Source of the DNA: Saxidomus purpurata
Lineage: Eukaryota > Mollusca > Bivalvia > Venerida > Veneridae
NCBI GenBank assembly: GCA_022818135.1
Contig: JAFMSR010000036.1
Coordinates: forward strand, 310,001-374,000
Length of the DNA: 64,000 nucleotides
Reading direction: 5' to 3'
The notes beneath the pieces were generated by a model that was not told the origin of the DNA, ran no database searches, and saw only the letters and a list, made by a program, of their open reading frames with translations. The translations under genes and the position numbers were made by a program. Shown here in pieces: positions 47,252 to 57,790 of the stretch (its first letter is position 1; each line of letters opens with the position of its first letter).

Positions 47252-47882
47252 ATGCCATGGCTTTCCGAAAACGAGCGAAATCAGGCAATTGGGATGCTTG
47301 CAGGTGGGATGTCCGCCAGGGTAGTCGCGTGTTGGTTCGGGTGCTGTCGGAAGACGATTGATCGTCTTGCAGCCCGGTACCAGCAGACGGGGGCTGTTCA
47401 CGACCGGCAGCGACCTGGTAGGCCTCGTGTAACGACGGCTAGAGCCGATCGTTTCATTACGTTGACGCACTTACATCAACGTCAATTGGCAGCCACAGTC
47501 ACTGCTACGCAATACCGTGTCTCAGGGCAGACCATTTGCAACCGGCTGCGTCGTAACGCCCAACCAATCAGGGCACGCCGCCCGTACACTGGTCAGATAA
47601 GACCCAACGTCACCGTGCTGCCAGGCAACATTAATGCACAGCGTTATGTTGCAGACGTGCTAAATGCATATGCCTTACCATTTATTCGTCAGCATGGTCC
47701 TGGTGTAACATTGATGCAGGACAATGCCCGCCCTCATGTAGCCAGGGTCACCACTCAATTCTTGCAGCAAAACAATGTCAACGTCATGCCATGGCCCGCG
47801 GTTTCCCCGGATCTCAACCCCATTGAGCACATATGGGATCAGCTGGGCCGCAAAGCACGAGCTAACCATCAGCATCCAATTG
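47252..47882 (+). pseudogene. Tc1/mariner transposase, N-terminal part, internally deleted
   Basis: Starts MPWLSENERNQAIGMLAGGM with a helix-turn-helix and a GRPRVTT linker typical of Tc1/mariner DNA-binding domains. After RARRPYTGQ about 80-100 residues that normally hold the first catalytic Asp are missing; the frame resumes at NINAQRYV. The second Asp (LMQDNARPH) and the third acidic motif (SPDLNPIEHIWD) are kept. The frame runs into the inserted Harbinger element at about 47882. Not functional. Confidence 0.9.
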
Positions 47883-47892
47883 TATAAACATT

Positions 47893-48043
47893 GGTTAAAT
47901 TTAACCATTGGGTTAACTTTTAGGTTAACTTCAGTTTTTGGTTAAACTTAGGTTAGTGATTGTATAAAAACTGGTTAATATTAACCTAGAGTAGATTTGG
48001 GTTAAATTTAACCCAGGTGGTATTGCTTGGTTAAATTTTAACC
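47893..48043 (+). promoter_or_regulatory. Cluster of GGTTAA palindromes upstream of Harbinger transposase
   Basis: GGTTAAATTTAACC (47893), GGTTAATATTAACC (47973), GGGTTAAATTTAACCC (47999) and GGTTAAATTTTAACC (48029), plus single GGTTAA sites at 47911, 47923 and 47940. All lie within 165 bp of the ATG. 'TTGTATAAA' precedes two of them (about 47880 and 47960). Subterminal binding sites or an operator are inferences. Confidence 0.6.
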
Positions 48044-48053
48044 AGAAAACAAA

Positions 48054-48591
48054 ATGGCTGCTTTGGTTATCCCGAACGCTAGACGACCCAGACAATTTCA
48101 TAGAATTGATAGACAGACGGACGATTTAGTTGACAATGAACTGCGCAGACGGTACAGGTTCGGTGCATCCAACTTGGATAGACTGGTGACATTGCTTGGT
48201 GACAGACTACAGCGACAGACACAACGGAACAACCCACTGACACCGAGACAACAGATAATGATTGCCCTTCGTTTCTATGCCTCCGGGGGCTTTCTCCAAC
48301 TGATAGGGGATACATTTGGCGTTGATATTGCCACTGTGTCCAGAACTGTGACTCGTGTGACCGACGTACTTTTTGATCTAAAGGACGAGTTCATCAAATT
48401 TCTGATGACTGACAACCAGAGACTGGCTGTAAAACGTTGGTTTTACACGATGCGTGGCTTTCCGGGCGTTGGCGGTTGTATAGATGGCACGCATGTATGT
48501 ATCATTGCCCCTCTAAAGGCAGAGGAACGAGCATATGTCAACCGCAAAATGGTTCATTCAATAAATGTGCAAGCTACTTGCGATCATCTTG
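48054..48591 (+). pseudogene. PIF/Harbinger transposase exon 1
   Basis: ATG to CTTG|gtaagt, 538 nt. The N-terminal part (RRRYRFGASNLDRLVTLLGD, LTPRQQIMIALRFYASGGF) and GGCIDGTHVCI with the first catalytic Asp match the HARBI1-like transposase family, followed by YVNRKMVHSINVQATCDH. Leaves at phase 1. Confidence 0.92.
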
Positions 48592-48903
48592 GTAAGTCGT
48601 CTTTGTTTTTCTTTTAGAGTTACTCCCCTTCATGACATATTTAAAGGTCAAGGTAGGGAGGCTACCTTAGGAGAACTTTAGTTTTAAAACGAAATAAGTG
48701 ACTTTGTTTATTATAAACTGATCATAAAGTTTGTTTATGAAGTTAACGAGATTTGTTGTTGGATTACCATTTATAAGTATGCATTTGTATGCCGTTAAAG
48801 TGTAAGTAAATTTAAAAACACTCTTTAACAGTGTCCAACACTTTTTGAACAAGCTTCAAGCTTTTATAATTACAGTACCACAGTGCTGTATTCTAATAAA
48901 CAG

Positions 48904-49010
48904 GAAAGTTCACAAGTATAAACGCATCGCATCGTGGCCAGGCAGCTGTCATGACAGCCATGTGTTCAGGGTGTCCAACTTGTGCCACTATTTGGAAACC
49001 CATCATCAAG
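48904..49010 (+). pseudogene. PIF/Harbinger transposase exon 2 with 5-bp frameshifting duplication
   Basis: Between aaacag|GA and CATCAAG|gtaagc. It enters as KFTSINAS and should continue [16 protein letters not shown], but GCATC is duplicated in tandem at 48924-48933, shifting the frame. The exon is 107 nt; without the duplication it is 102 nt, which fits the phase 1 entry and exit of its neighbours. The family motif WPGSxHDSxxF is readable after the shift. Confidence 0.88.
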
Positions 49011-49187
49011 GTAAGCTCTATTAACTTTACAATATTAATAAATATAGCTTAATGGAATTTTTAACCAATGTGATGTGTTTCGAAAGTTCTGGCTACTTTA
49101 TAGTCAGTTGAAAAATTCAAATAAGATCACAGACTTCTATACACACCGGTGATTTTGTTATATATGCTAATTTCAGAGGAGTAAAGT

Positions 49188-49262
49188 CTCGTGTCCCCAG
49201 CTGGGATTGAACCCTGACCGCCAGCATAGGAAGCAGACACCACAACCACGTCATCTGCCTTG
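49188..49262 (-). repeat. tRNA-like SINE head in Harbinger intron 2
   Basis: On the minus strand a box-B-like GGTTCAATCCC and a region resembling box A (gacgtggttgtggtgtctg) at tRNA-like spacing. Probably a SINE fragment, not a tRNA gene. Confidence 0.45.
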
Positions 49263-49762
49263 TATCTGCATCTGTCTCTCTTCAACATGTGCTTTTAGCT
49301 GTAGATCTCACTTTTTTAAAGTCTAAACTAACATGACTAATCGGGCCACAAAGGCAAACATCCAATGTAGCCTTTTTACTCTACTAAACCACAAATCCAG
49401 CAATCTACATGTACACAACTATCTGACATAATGTGGAAACATGAACTGTATTCTTGGTATTTGAATCCAGGTGCAATTGAGCTTTATAATCACCATTGTG
49501 CCATAATTATTTCAATGTTCACTCCTGCCCAGTGTATTTTAAGAGTAATGCTGACCATTCCATTGCCAAGTATGTGGTGATTGTTTTTAAATCATGTTGA
49601 AATTATGTAAAGAAGATTAAGTCTTATTAAAAAAGAAAAATATTGATCTCAGTTATATTTGCAAGTCTGATGTATCTGCATTGTAAATGACTATTTGCCA
49701 TCCATACACATCTACATGCAAACTGATACATTATGTACATGTTTTTTTTATTTCATTTCTAG

Positions 49763-49947
49763 ATTTAGACAAAGGTGTCTTGCTTGGGGACAGCGGGTAC
49801 CCTTGCAAACCCTTCTTGTTGACGCCCTACCCTACTGTTTTAAATGAAAGACAGGAGAGATACAACAGAAGACAAATGGGAACAAGAAATATCATTGAAA
49901 GGGTTTTTGGTATGTGGAAGAGGAAATTCCATGTTCTACATTCAGAG
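49763..49947 (+). pseudogene. PIF/Harbinger transposase exon 3
   Basis: 185 nt between ttctag|AT and TCAGAG|gtaata. Completes Asp with the previous exon, then reads LDKGVLLGDSGYPCKPFLLT (second catalytic Asp in GDSGYP) and RNIIERVFGMWKRKFHVLH (catalytic Glu). Further C-terminal codons should follow but I could not place them. Confidence 0.88.
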
Positions 49948-50739
49948 GTAATAAATACTGAAATATTACAAAATATACCTTATAAATTGTTGATTGATAA
50001 AAATAAAATTGCTGCATATTATGTACATTTCAATTTCATCTTATAAAACATGATGACATGATAATCCTTGTGTACTTAAACAAATTGGATAAAATTTTAA
50101 TGCACTTACACAGTTGTTTTCTTGAAAACCATGTTGAACAGTTCATTGGGAAATTAATGCAGACAGGAAAATCCTTTTTTTTAACTTGCATGATATGTTC
50201 ATGTTATTGACTGTTGATCATCAGTGTCTGATGATTTACATGTACATTTTAATCAAGTTTTTGTAAAATTGTATTTTATATGATTTATGTTATAAAATTT
50301 ACTGTACTTATGGAAAGTAAATTAATCATAATACATAGAGATATAACATATAAATACAAATATCAATCTGATCTCATAAAAAATATGCATGACATGTATA
50401 ACAATATACAAAGTATAACTGTAATGGGATAGCTGAGTTTTATATATGACGTCATATCCGGAAAAACAAGTTTTTTCTTAACGTCAAAACAAAAAGTGAT
50501 AAAAAATTATTAATTACAACAAATCACCCCAAAATTGGCAAAAAACATATCAAACGGAAGAAAATAATAAGATATAACTTTACCCGCTTACAATTAAAAT
50601 TAAAGTAATTATGCAGGAAAATAGAATTTTGCTCGTCAACGAAGAACCGGAAGTTCAGATTTCAAAAGAAAAAAGGAATTATAGTCTTCACGAAAAGAGG
50701 GCAATAGAGAAGAAACTGGATGCAACGGAGCGCAGTGAA

Positions 50740-50890
50740 GTTGAAATTACATACACCGGAGGATCTTACATGGGCGTTACAACAGGAATGGAGGAATTTG
50801 CCCAACGCACTGGTATTGTGTTACGTTACGTCGATGCGGCGTAGGATCACTACATGCATTCATGTAAATGCTGGCCACACTCGGTACTAA
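50740..50890 (+). pseudogene. Tc1/mariner transposase, C-terminal part
   Basis: In one frame: ACA-CCG start TPEDLTWALQQEWRNLPNAL, then VTSMRRRITTCIHVNAGHTR-Tyr and TAA at 50888-50890. This is the usual C-terminus of the transposase whose N-terminal part ends at 47882. The different frame predicted as a 77-residue protein over 50611-50844 crosses the insertion junction and is not a gene. Confidence 0.85.
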
Positions 50891-51228
50891 CGAGATTTAC
50901 TGGATGTGCCACATTTCTTATTGAAATTCCATCTCTAAACATTCAATAACACCTTTCTGAGTTTTTGTGATTTTTGATTTTGACCCCTACCTCTCTTGAC
51001 CGGTTATCTCTCGAAAAGTTAACAAGATAGCCAGATGCAATTAATTGGTTTTGATACAGAAATGAATGAACTTGTTTTTCTATTTTGATTCATAAAAGTA
51101 ACCCTTTTGGTTTTCGATAAATCTTTCCTGAAATATGGAGGGACGTTTCTATTTTTGCTGAGTATACGAAGTTTCCTTACAACCGGCGTACGTTATAACC
51201 ATATATTTTTTACATTTAACAAAGAAGG

Positions 51229-52420
51229 GAATCAAAGGACTCAAAGTGCTGGAGGGTCGATTGTCTCTGAACAACACAGACTGTACACATACATGTGTAA
51301 ATATCAGGACAACCCATGCATGAGTAAAGTTATCAACAAACTGGAGACACAAATGTCCACAGAGTTTGACCTTAAACCATATTTGTAAACTTTACTTTTA
51401 ATAGGAACCCATGTGCTTACGTTTTGCATTCAGTGATGACATGTATGTTCAACTGCCCTATAAAGTATCATAGCTGTGAATGGTAACTGAGAAGTGGGTT
51501 TTTACAAACCTGAACTGAAAATTCAAAGTTTGCACAACTTTTAATGTCATTCAAAAGTTATGGGATTTGCCCATAGGGTTGATTGTATTGTGTCAATAAT
51601 ACAAAATAAATTCCTATCCTAAATTGTAGGCAAAAACTGAACAATGAGCAAGATCAAAGAAGACACAGAGTAAATTAATAACTGAACAAGAAAAACAGTG
51701 ATACAAAGTATCACAGCGGGCCCACAAATAAAACTGACATGTAAATATTCTAGAAATTGGTGATGATTGATGTTGAGGCATGGCCCCAAAAGAACCCAAG
51801 GAAACCAATTCTGGTTGTACAAGCAAAACCTGACACGACTACTGACTGAACTTTACTGTTATCGAATAATATGTATACAGTATGTCTTATTAACATTATC
51901 CTTATAAGTTTGACATGAATGAAGTTTTCTATGATTATTTGCTGTAAAACATTTAAAATGGTTTAAAGTCTTAAAATTAGAAGTAAAACAGAAGAAATGT
52001 AAAAAAAGAATGTATTAGATGGGTTTCAAACTCGCGTCCGCCACAGTAAGTCAGCGCAATTTCATTTTCCAACATCTCTACCAACTGCTCTACGTCCGCC
52101 GACTATGAGTTATCGGTAAAAAACGAGTTCTTATAAATTTTTATGTCCAAGTCGTTCGTTCGCGCATTAATAGTATTTACGATTAATTACACATTTAAAG
52201 AACAATTATAACGAAATAATATTATTCTATTCTGAAATGTTTTTAAATTATTTAGATTTATTACTATATAATTTTGAAAACAGAAATCGCTATAATGCCT
52301 AACAACTGTTTATATGGAACTACTTGTTTGTATGTTGTGCGTTCGGCCGTAAGGCCGATATACTCTGTTAACTTTGGCTCGATTTTAACAATCGACCCAA
52401 AAAGTCAAGCAAAACAAAAA
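51229..52420. repeat. Dispersed segment with a second copy at 60263-61800
   Basis: Shares 'aatcaaaggactcaaagtgctggagg', 'gggatttgcccatagggttgattgtattgtg' and, farther on, 'tttagattattactatataattttg' and 'ttcggccgtaagg' blocks in the same order as 60263-61800. It is an old repeat or segmental duplication in the introns of the 5' part. No gene is seen. Confidence 0.75.
52021..52098 (-). repeat. tRNA-like segment (SINE head or tRNA pseudogene)
   Basis: On the minus strand it reads gacgtagagcagttggtaga (box-A-like), an intervening loop and GCGAGTTTGAAACCC (box-B-like), flanked by cggcgga...tccgcc-like arms. The acceptor stem is not clean and no CCA-adjacent structure is evident. Confidence 0.5.
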
Positions 52421-52497
52421 CTGTTCGTTATATCCGAAGCCGATATATACAGAGTTTACTATACCCCTCATGCTTTGCGAAAACATATTGTACTTAC

Positions 52498-52656
52498 TTG
52501 GTTGAGTTTCTCAACTGCTTGCCCAGCATCAGTACTTTGCTTCAGTTCTTTTTCATCTTCAAGGATGGCTATAATGCCATCTATACATTCATTCAGCTCA
52601 TTGTCTTCAAGTTCCATTGTAGCCGAGTGGAATATCGCATTTCGTTTTCTCAGTAT
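52498..52656 (-). CDS. NLR-like gene, shared exon 2: HEPN RNxxxH motif
   Basis: 159 nt between tatatcag|ATA and AACCAA|gtaagt, phase 0 on both sides (residues 190-242). It encodes ILRKRNAIFHSATMELED followed by an acidic helix with a Cys. Arg194, Asn195 and His199 form the R-N-x3-H signature of HEPN domains, seen in CXorf38 and DZIP3-like proteins, where the preceding residues likewise come from the CXorf38-like module. In some HEPN proteins this motif is an RNase active site; in others it only supports binding. Only one copy exists in the window, upstream of both cassettes. Found by motif, as it is too short to stand out as a frame. Confidence 0.85.
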
Positions 52657-52679
52657 CTGATATAAATATTAATACAAAT

Positions 52680-53388
52680 GTCACCTGTGAAAAAAGTCAT
52701 AAGGTTTTTAACCGGGTGACCTAGGTTTTGGCCTCAGATTACCCATATTCATACTCAACATAAATTTCATCAAGAGAATCATACTGACAAAGCTTCATGA
52801 AGATCCAATGAAAATTGCAACCTCTATTGCGTACACATGGTTTTTCTACAATTTTACCCCATGATCTTGTTTTTGACCCAAAATGACCCACATTCAACCT
52901 CGATTTAGATTTCATCAAGGCAATCATATTGACCAAGTTTCATGAAGATCCAGTGAAAATGCAACCTTTTTAACATACACAAGGCTTTTCTATGATTTGA
53001 CCCTGTTACCTAGTTTTTGACCCCAGATGACCACTTTTCGAAGTCGACTTTGATTTCATTAAGGCAGCCATACTGACCAAGTTTCATGAAGGTCCAATGA
53101 AAAATGCAATCTCTGTAGCAAACACGTTTTTCTATGATTTGATCAGGTGACCTAGTTTTTGACCTTAAATGATTCATGTTCAAACCCGACCTAGATTTTA
53201 TCAAGGCAATCATACTGACCAAGTTTAATGAAGATCCAATAAAAAGTGAAACCTGAAACTATTGCATACACAAGGTTTTTCTGTGATTTGACAGGGTGAC
53301 CTATTTTTTTTACCCTAGATGACCCACATTCGAACTAGACCTAGGTCAAGGCAATCATACTGGCCAAGTTTCATGAAAATCCAATGAA
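52680..53388. repeat. Dispersed 'gtgacctagtttttgacc' repeat array
   Basis: Four to five ~130-bp units (catcaaggcaatcatactgaccaagtttcatgaagatccaatgaaaa ... ). Non-coding; the short minus-strand frames are shadows. Confidence 0.85.
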
Positions 53389-53514
53389 ACAAGAGCTGCT
53401 TGTAAAACCATGTGCCCCCCTTGATGCAAAAGTTGTACTATGAAAGGAACAGTTTTTAAAGTAAAAGTCAGTGCGAAGTTCGTGAAATTGAAGAATAGAA
53501 AAAAAATTTTTTTA

Positions 53515-56213
53515 AGGTAACTTGTCCAAAACAAAATGGCCACCAGTGAAAAAATGATGCTATTACTAAAATGTAGTCTGGTGGTCTTTTGACATAATAC
53601 ACAATCAAATTACTGTTATATAAGCTTTTAGAACCTGTTTTAGTGTGTTTTGATGCAAATATTGTTAAAACATGTTATTTCAGTTCTTGGGTTACTTACA
53701 CGAAAAATATCCAATTTTTGTGCAAGTCAAATGATGAAAATATTCAAACTGGCACTTATTTACTAGTTCAATGTCTCCTCCAGATGCTCGACCATAGAAA
53801 TAGTTGAAAAGTTCTTTCAATCTTACACATCAACAGTTTATAACACATCACTACATTTTGAAGTCCACGTGCTTGAGTTATGGTTTAAGGTAGAGCACTA
53901 TTGTTTTTAGTGGGTGGGGTGCATTTTTTTGTCAATTTTCATTTTTTCTTTTAATGTAAACTGTAAACTTTTGGTCGGGATGTCATAGTATTGTAGTATA
54001 CTGACACTAATAATTCATGTAAAGAAAAGTATAAATCAGTGAATTATAATAAAGAGCGGCTACATTTTGAAACATAGTCTTGCTAGTTGACAAAAAAGAC
54101 TCAGAGTGACAGATTCAGTAGAATTAAGAAACTAAAACTTAGTTCATACCATTATCAACATACCTTTGTTGTAAAAAATATTGTTTACCAAGCAAACTAA
54201 AATACTGCAAGACGCTCTTACTGTTTTTACAGATATTTTTCAAATTATGCATTTGATACACAAACATCAAACAATATTATGTTGATAATGGTGTTAACTA
54301 TGTTTTAGTGTCTTTATTTTCACTGAATCTGTCACTTTGAGTCTTTGTTTGTCAACTAGCAAGACTATTTTTCAAAATGTATCCGTTTTTCATAACAATT
54401 CACTAATTTATAGTTCTCTTAACACGAATTATTAGTGTTAGTATACTACAATATTATGACATTTTGACCAAAAGTTTACAGTTTACATGAAAGGAAAAAA
54501 AATTAGTGATGTGTTATAAACTGTTGATGTGTAAGATTGAAGGAACTTTTTAACTATTTCTATGGTCGAGCATCTGGAGGAGACATTGAACTAGTAAATA
54601 AGTGCCAGTTTGAATAATTTCATCATTTGACTTTGTCAGGAAACTTGCACAAAAATTGGATATTTTTCATGTAAGTAACCCAAGAACTGAAATGACATGT
54701 TTTAACAATATTTGCAACAAAACACACTAAAACAGGTTCTAAAAGCTTATATAAGGCCACACCAAATTAATAAGTTGGTCATCGGGATTGCCGCACGATT
54801 TGTTTTCTAAAACACAAAAAAATATTATTTTTTTATTATTGGCTCCTCCCGCACCATAAAAAATAATCGGTTATTATTTTTAGGGTCGCTGTTGACAAAG
54901 AGCAAAGATGTGCATTTTAACGGTAAGATAACGGTTTTTACTCCGTCCGGAAACAATATATTATAGTCACCCAAAGAACACCTTGGAATATTCGTACTTA
55001 GGATGTCCGGTCACCGTGAATTGTGGTGACTGCACACGGTGTTTCGAGATGTCCGCATTTGGGTCATGTCTTGAATTTTGGTTATATTCTTTTACTGATT
55101 AACTTTTATTTATCGATACAAAAAAGAAATATGTTGATTCATTTCGAAAATTCCTGACTTCAAAGACTCCACAATCAACAACTTACTATGCTGTCGGATC
55201 GAAATAAACAACCCGGAAACACACAATCAATCTATTAATAGAGACAAAATTAATATATTTTAACTTCAAAAGGAAAAGAATCCTACACTTACTCAAAACA
55301 TTATCTCTATTCCAAACTTCATTGTAGAAGTTTTATAATCCGAAATTATCAGTTTATTGTCAAAAGCTACATGTACATGTTTCAAACCGTCAAAATATTT
55401 CTCTCTTTTTAATGACACGTGCTTCACTAAGATCAAACAAACATGACAGTATCGGCGGCATTCTTTGATCACGTGACACTTGTGGCTTTACCTCTATAAT
55501 TAAAAAGTCTGGAGCTATCATTGCTTTTGTGTTTGAAATCAGTGTATCCGCGTAGGCGTCTGTCCGAAAATAGGTTCACTTTTTGTATCGACAGTATTTT
55601 TAGCTAACAAAAAAGAGTTTCATACGTTAGACTCTCCCGTTTAACTTGTTTTGTGTTGAAGACTGGATTTTAATACCATTCTGTTAGTGTTACCAGCATA
55701 TTTTGCCAACAGAATGTAATTTACCTTTGCTTTTTAGGTCTTTAATACCATGCTGACTACCGGTACATATTGTTGTCATCTTACTTATTGTAGAACACCT
55801 ATTATGATATTGTTTGTTGGCTCAAATAGATAGAAGAAATTGCAAATGGGAAAAACCGGCTTTGATAGTTACTGAAACACACTATGTGTGTGCCAAAAAA
55901 TCATTTATCTTAGCTGAAATAATAAATTTACCTGGATTGTTTACCCATATAAGAAAATTTGAAAATATGTTGTCTTACATGTATGCTAATATGAAGCATA
56001 AAGTATTTCTTCAAAACAAAAAAAAATATTAAAATTATATTTTCGCTCGCCGCCTCTAAGATTTTTTCAAGAAATCCCGATGACCAACTTATCAATTTGG
56101 TGTGGCCTAACAGTAATTTGATTGTGTATTATGTCAGAGACCACCAGACTACATTTTAGTAATAGCATCATTTTTTCACTGGTGGCCATTTTGTTTTGGA
56201 CAAGTTACCTTAA
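53515..56213. mobile_element. Long foldback (inverted-repeat) element
   Basis: The left arm (53515-about 54165) reappears inverted as the right arm (about 54285-54754, continued at 56111-56213). Outer ends are 'ggtaacttgtccaaaacaaa' and 'tttgttttggacaagttacc'. The left arm has about 90 bp more, near 53855-53945. A loop of about 120 bp lies in between. Without the nested element it is about 1.35 kb. No protein is encoded. Confidence 0.9.
54755..56107. mobile_element. TIR element, 1.35 kb, inserted in the foldback arm
   Basis: Termini GGCCACACCAAATTAATAAG and CTTATCAATTTGGTGTGGCC are inverted repeats extending about 35 bp (to ggtcatcgggatt). TAA lies on each side (54752-54754 and 56108-56110), a 3-bp duplication as in PIF/Harbinger. 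Removing it restores the palindrome arm. No transposase; the 72-residue frame at 55814-56032 is not recognised. Confidence 0.88.
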
Positions 56214-57267
56214 AGAAAATAAAACATTCGAAAAAAAAAAAATTCTAAGTGAAAAAAGATCTATATTTAGTAACAGTGACCTTGACCCCTAAACATTTTT
56301 TTTGCTGAAAACAATTTAAAAGTATAATTTTTTGGAAAAAATAATCTATTTTTAGTAGTGACCTTGACTTAAATTTTTTTTGTGTAAAGCAATTTTATAA
56401 TAAAAAAATATGAAATTAAAACAAAATCTATTTTAAGTAACAGTGACATTAAATTTTCCCTCCCCCCCTCGAAAAAAAATAAAAAATTATCACTTAAAAC
56501 AATTAAAAAAATTAAAAGAAAAAAATATTTCATATATTTCTTTCCACGCAAGCTTATTACACACCAAGTTTTATTGCAATTGGTCACTCTTAACTCATGT
56601 TATTAAGTAGAAACCATTTTTATATTTTTAGTAACAGTGATCTTGACCTTGATCCTAGTGACCCCAAATAGAACCCAACCTTCCTCTCCCCGCAAACTAC
56701 CTACAAACCAAATTTGATTGTCACTCCTAACTTAAGTTATTGAGGGGAAACCATTCTACAATTCCAGGTCACCGTGACCTTGACCTTTGACCATCTAATC
56801 TCAAAACCATTAGAGGTCCTCTACTGGTTATGACCAACCTCCACATCAAGTTTCAAGATGTTAGGCCCAAGCATTCTCGAGTTATCGTTCGGAAACTGTT
56901 TTACAATTACGGGTCACCGTGACCTTAAAGTTTGACCTACTAACCTCAAAATCATAAGGGTTCATCTGCTGGTCATGACAAACCTCCACATCAAATTTGA
57001 AGATGCTAGGTTAAAACATTTTCAAGATATCATCCGGAAACTGTTTTACTATTCCGGGTCACTGTGACCTTGACCTTTGACATTATGTCCTAAAAAACAA
57101 TAGGGGTCCTCTGCTGGTCATGACCAACCTCCGCATCAAGTTTCAGGATCCTAGCCCCAAGCGTTCTTGAGTTAACATCCGATAACCAGTTCGTAGATGG
57201 ACGGGCCGACATACCGACCAACATCTGCAAATCAATATACCCCTCTTCTTCCAAGGGGGCATAAAAA

Positions 57268-57790
57268 GCAACCTCTATTGCATACACAAGATTTTTCTAT
57301 TTGACCCCATGACCTAGTTTTTAACCCTTGATGACCCATATTCGAGCTCGACCTAGATTTCATCAAAGCAGTCATACTGACTAAGTTTCATAAAGATTTA
57401 GTGAAAAATGCAGCCCCTATTGCATACACAAGATTAAGTGTGGACAGTCAGACAGACAACACACAGACGACAGACACCAGGCGATCACAATAGCTCACTT
57501 TTGAGGACTTCGTGTTCAGGTGAGCTAAAGATTTATAAGCAACCGCTGGCTGGAATTAAACAAAACTTTACAAGAAGCTATGTATTATGATCTAGTTATT
57601 CAACATGTCTACGAAATAGGAAAGACACAAATATAATTGTTATTATAAATGATTAATGTACATGTAGTGAGTAAGCAGTAAGCAGTAAACAATCATGTAG
57701 ACAATCAGTTCTTTTGAAAGAATTTCACCTAAATTGCATCATCTTTTGAAGGACGGGCTTAAAGGACCTAAAGAAATGTGCAATAGTTAC
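57268..57790 (-). other. Start of intron 1
   Basis: 57268-57530 is the end of a dispersed repeat, closing gttcaggtgagctaaag. 57531-57790 is unremarkable intron; the exon 1 frame reads through the donor to a stop at 57725, which is why the open frame appears longer than the exon. Confidence 0.65.

Larger units (their letters stand above)
47883..50736 (+). mobile_element. PIF/Harbinger-type element nested in the mariner transposase
   Basis: Interrupts the mariner coding sequence; the downstream mariner codons resume near 50740. It carries a three-exon Harbinger transposase (48054-49947). The 5' end contains repeated GGTTAA palindromes. No matching right inverted repeat was found, and 50450-50735 may be a further insert or unrelated sequence, so the right limit is approximate. 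Confidence 0.75.
46954..51162 (+). mobile_element. Tc1/mariner-type element split by a Harbinger insertion
   Basis: Left end CTCAGCAAAACTAGAAACGT and right end ACGTTTCTATTTTTGCTGAG are inverted repeats, with TA at 46952-46953 and 51163-51164. Transposase fragments lie at 47252-47882 and about 50740-50890; the rest of the 4.2 kb is a second element. Confidence 0.88.
53389..57267. repeat. Dispersed 'caagagctgcttgt ... aagggggcataaaa' element hosting other insertions
   Basis: Opens aacaagagctgcttgtaaaa with catgtgcccccc near 53420 and closes ccaagggggcataaaa at about 57252-57267. The inside is expanded by the foldback element (53515-56213) and by 'gaccttgacc' units at 56270-57180. Non-coding. 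Confidence 0.75.

Noticed and set aside
50611..50844. 77-residue plus-strand frame as a gene
   Set aside because: Its second half overlaps, in another frame, the recognisable mariner C-terminus; the frame spans an insertion junction.
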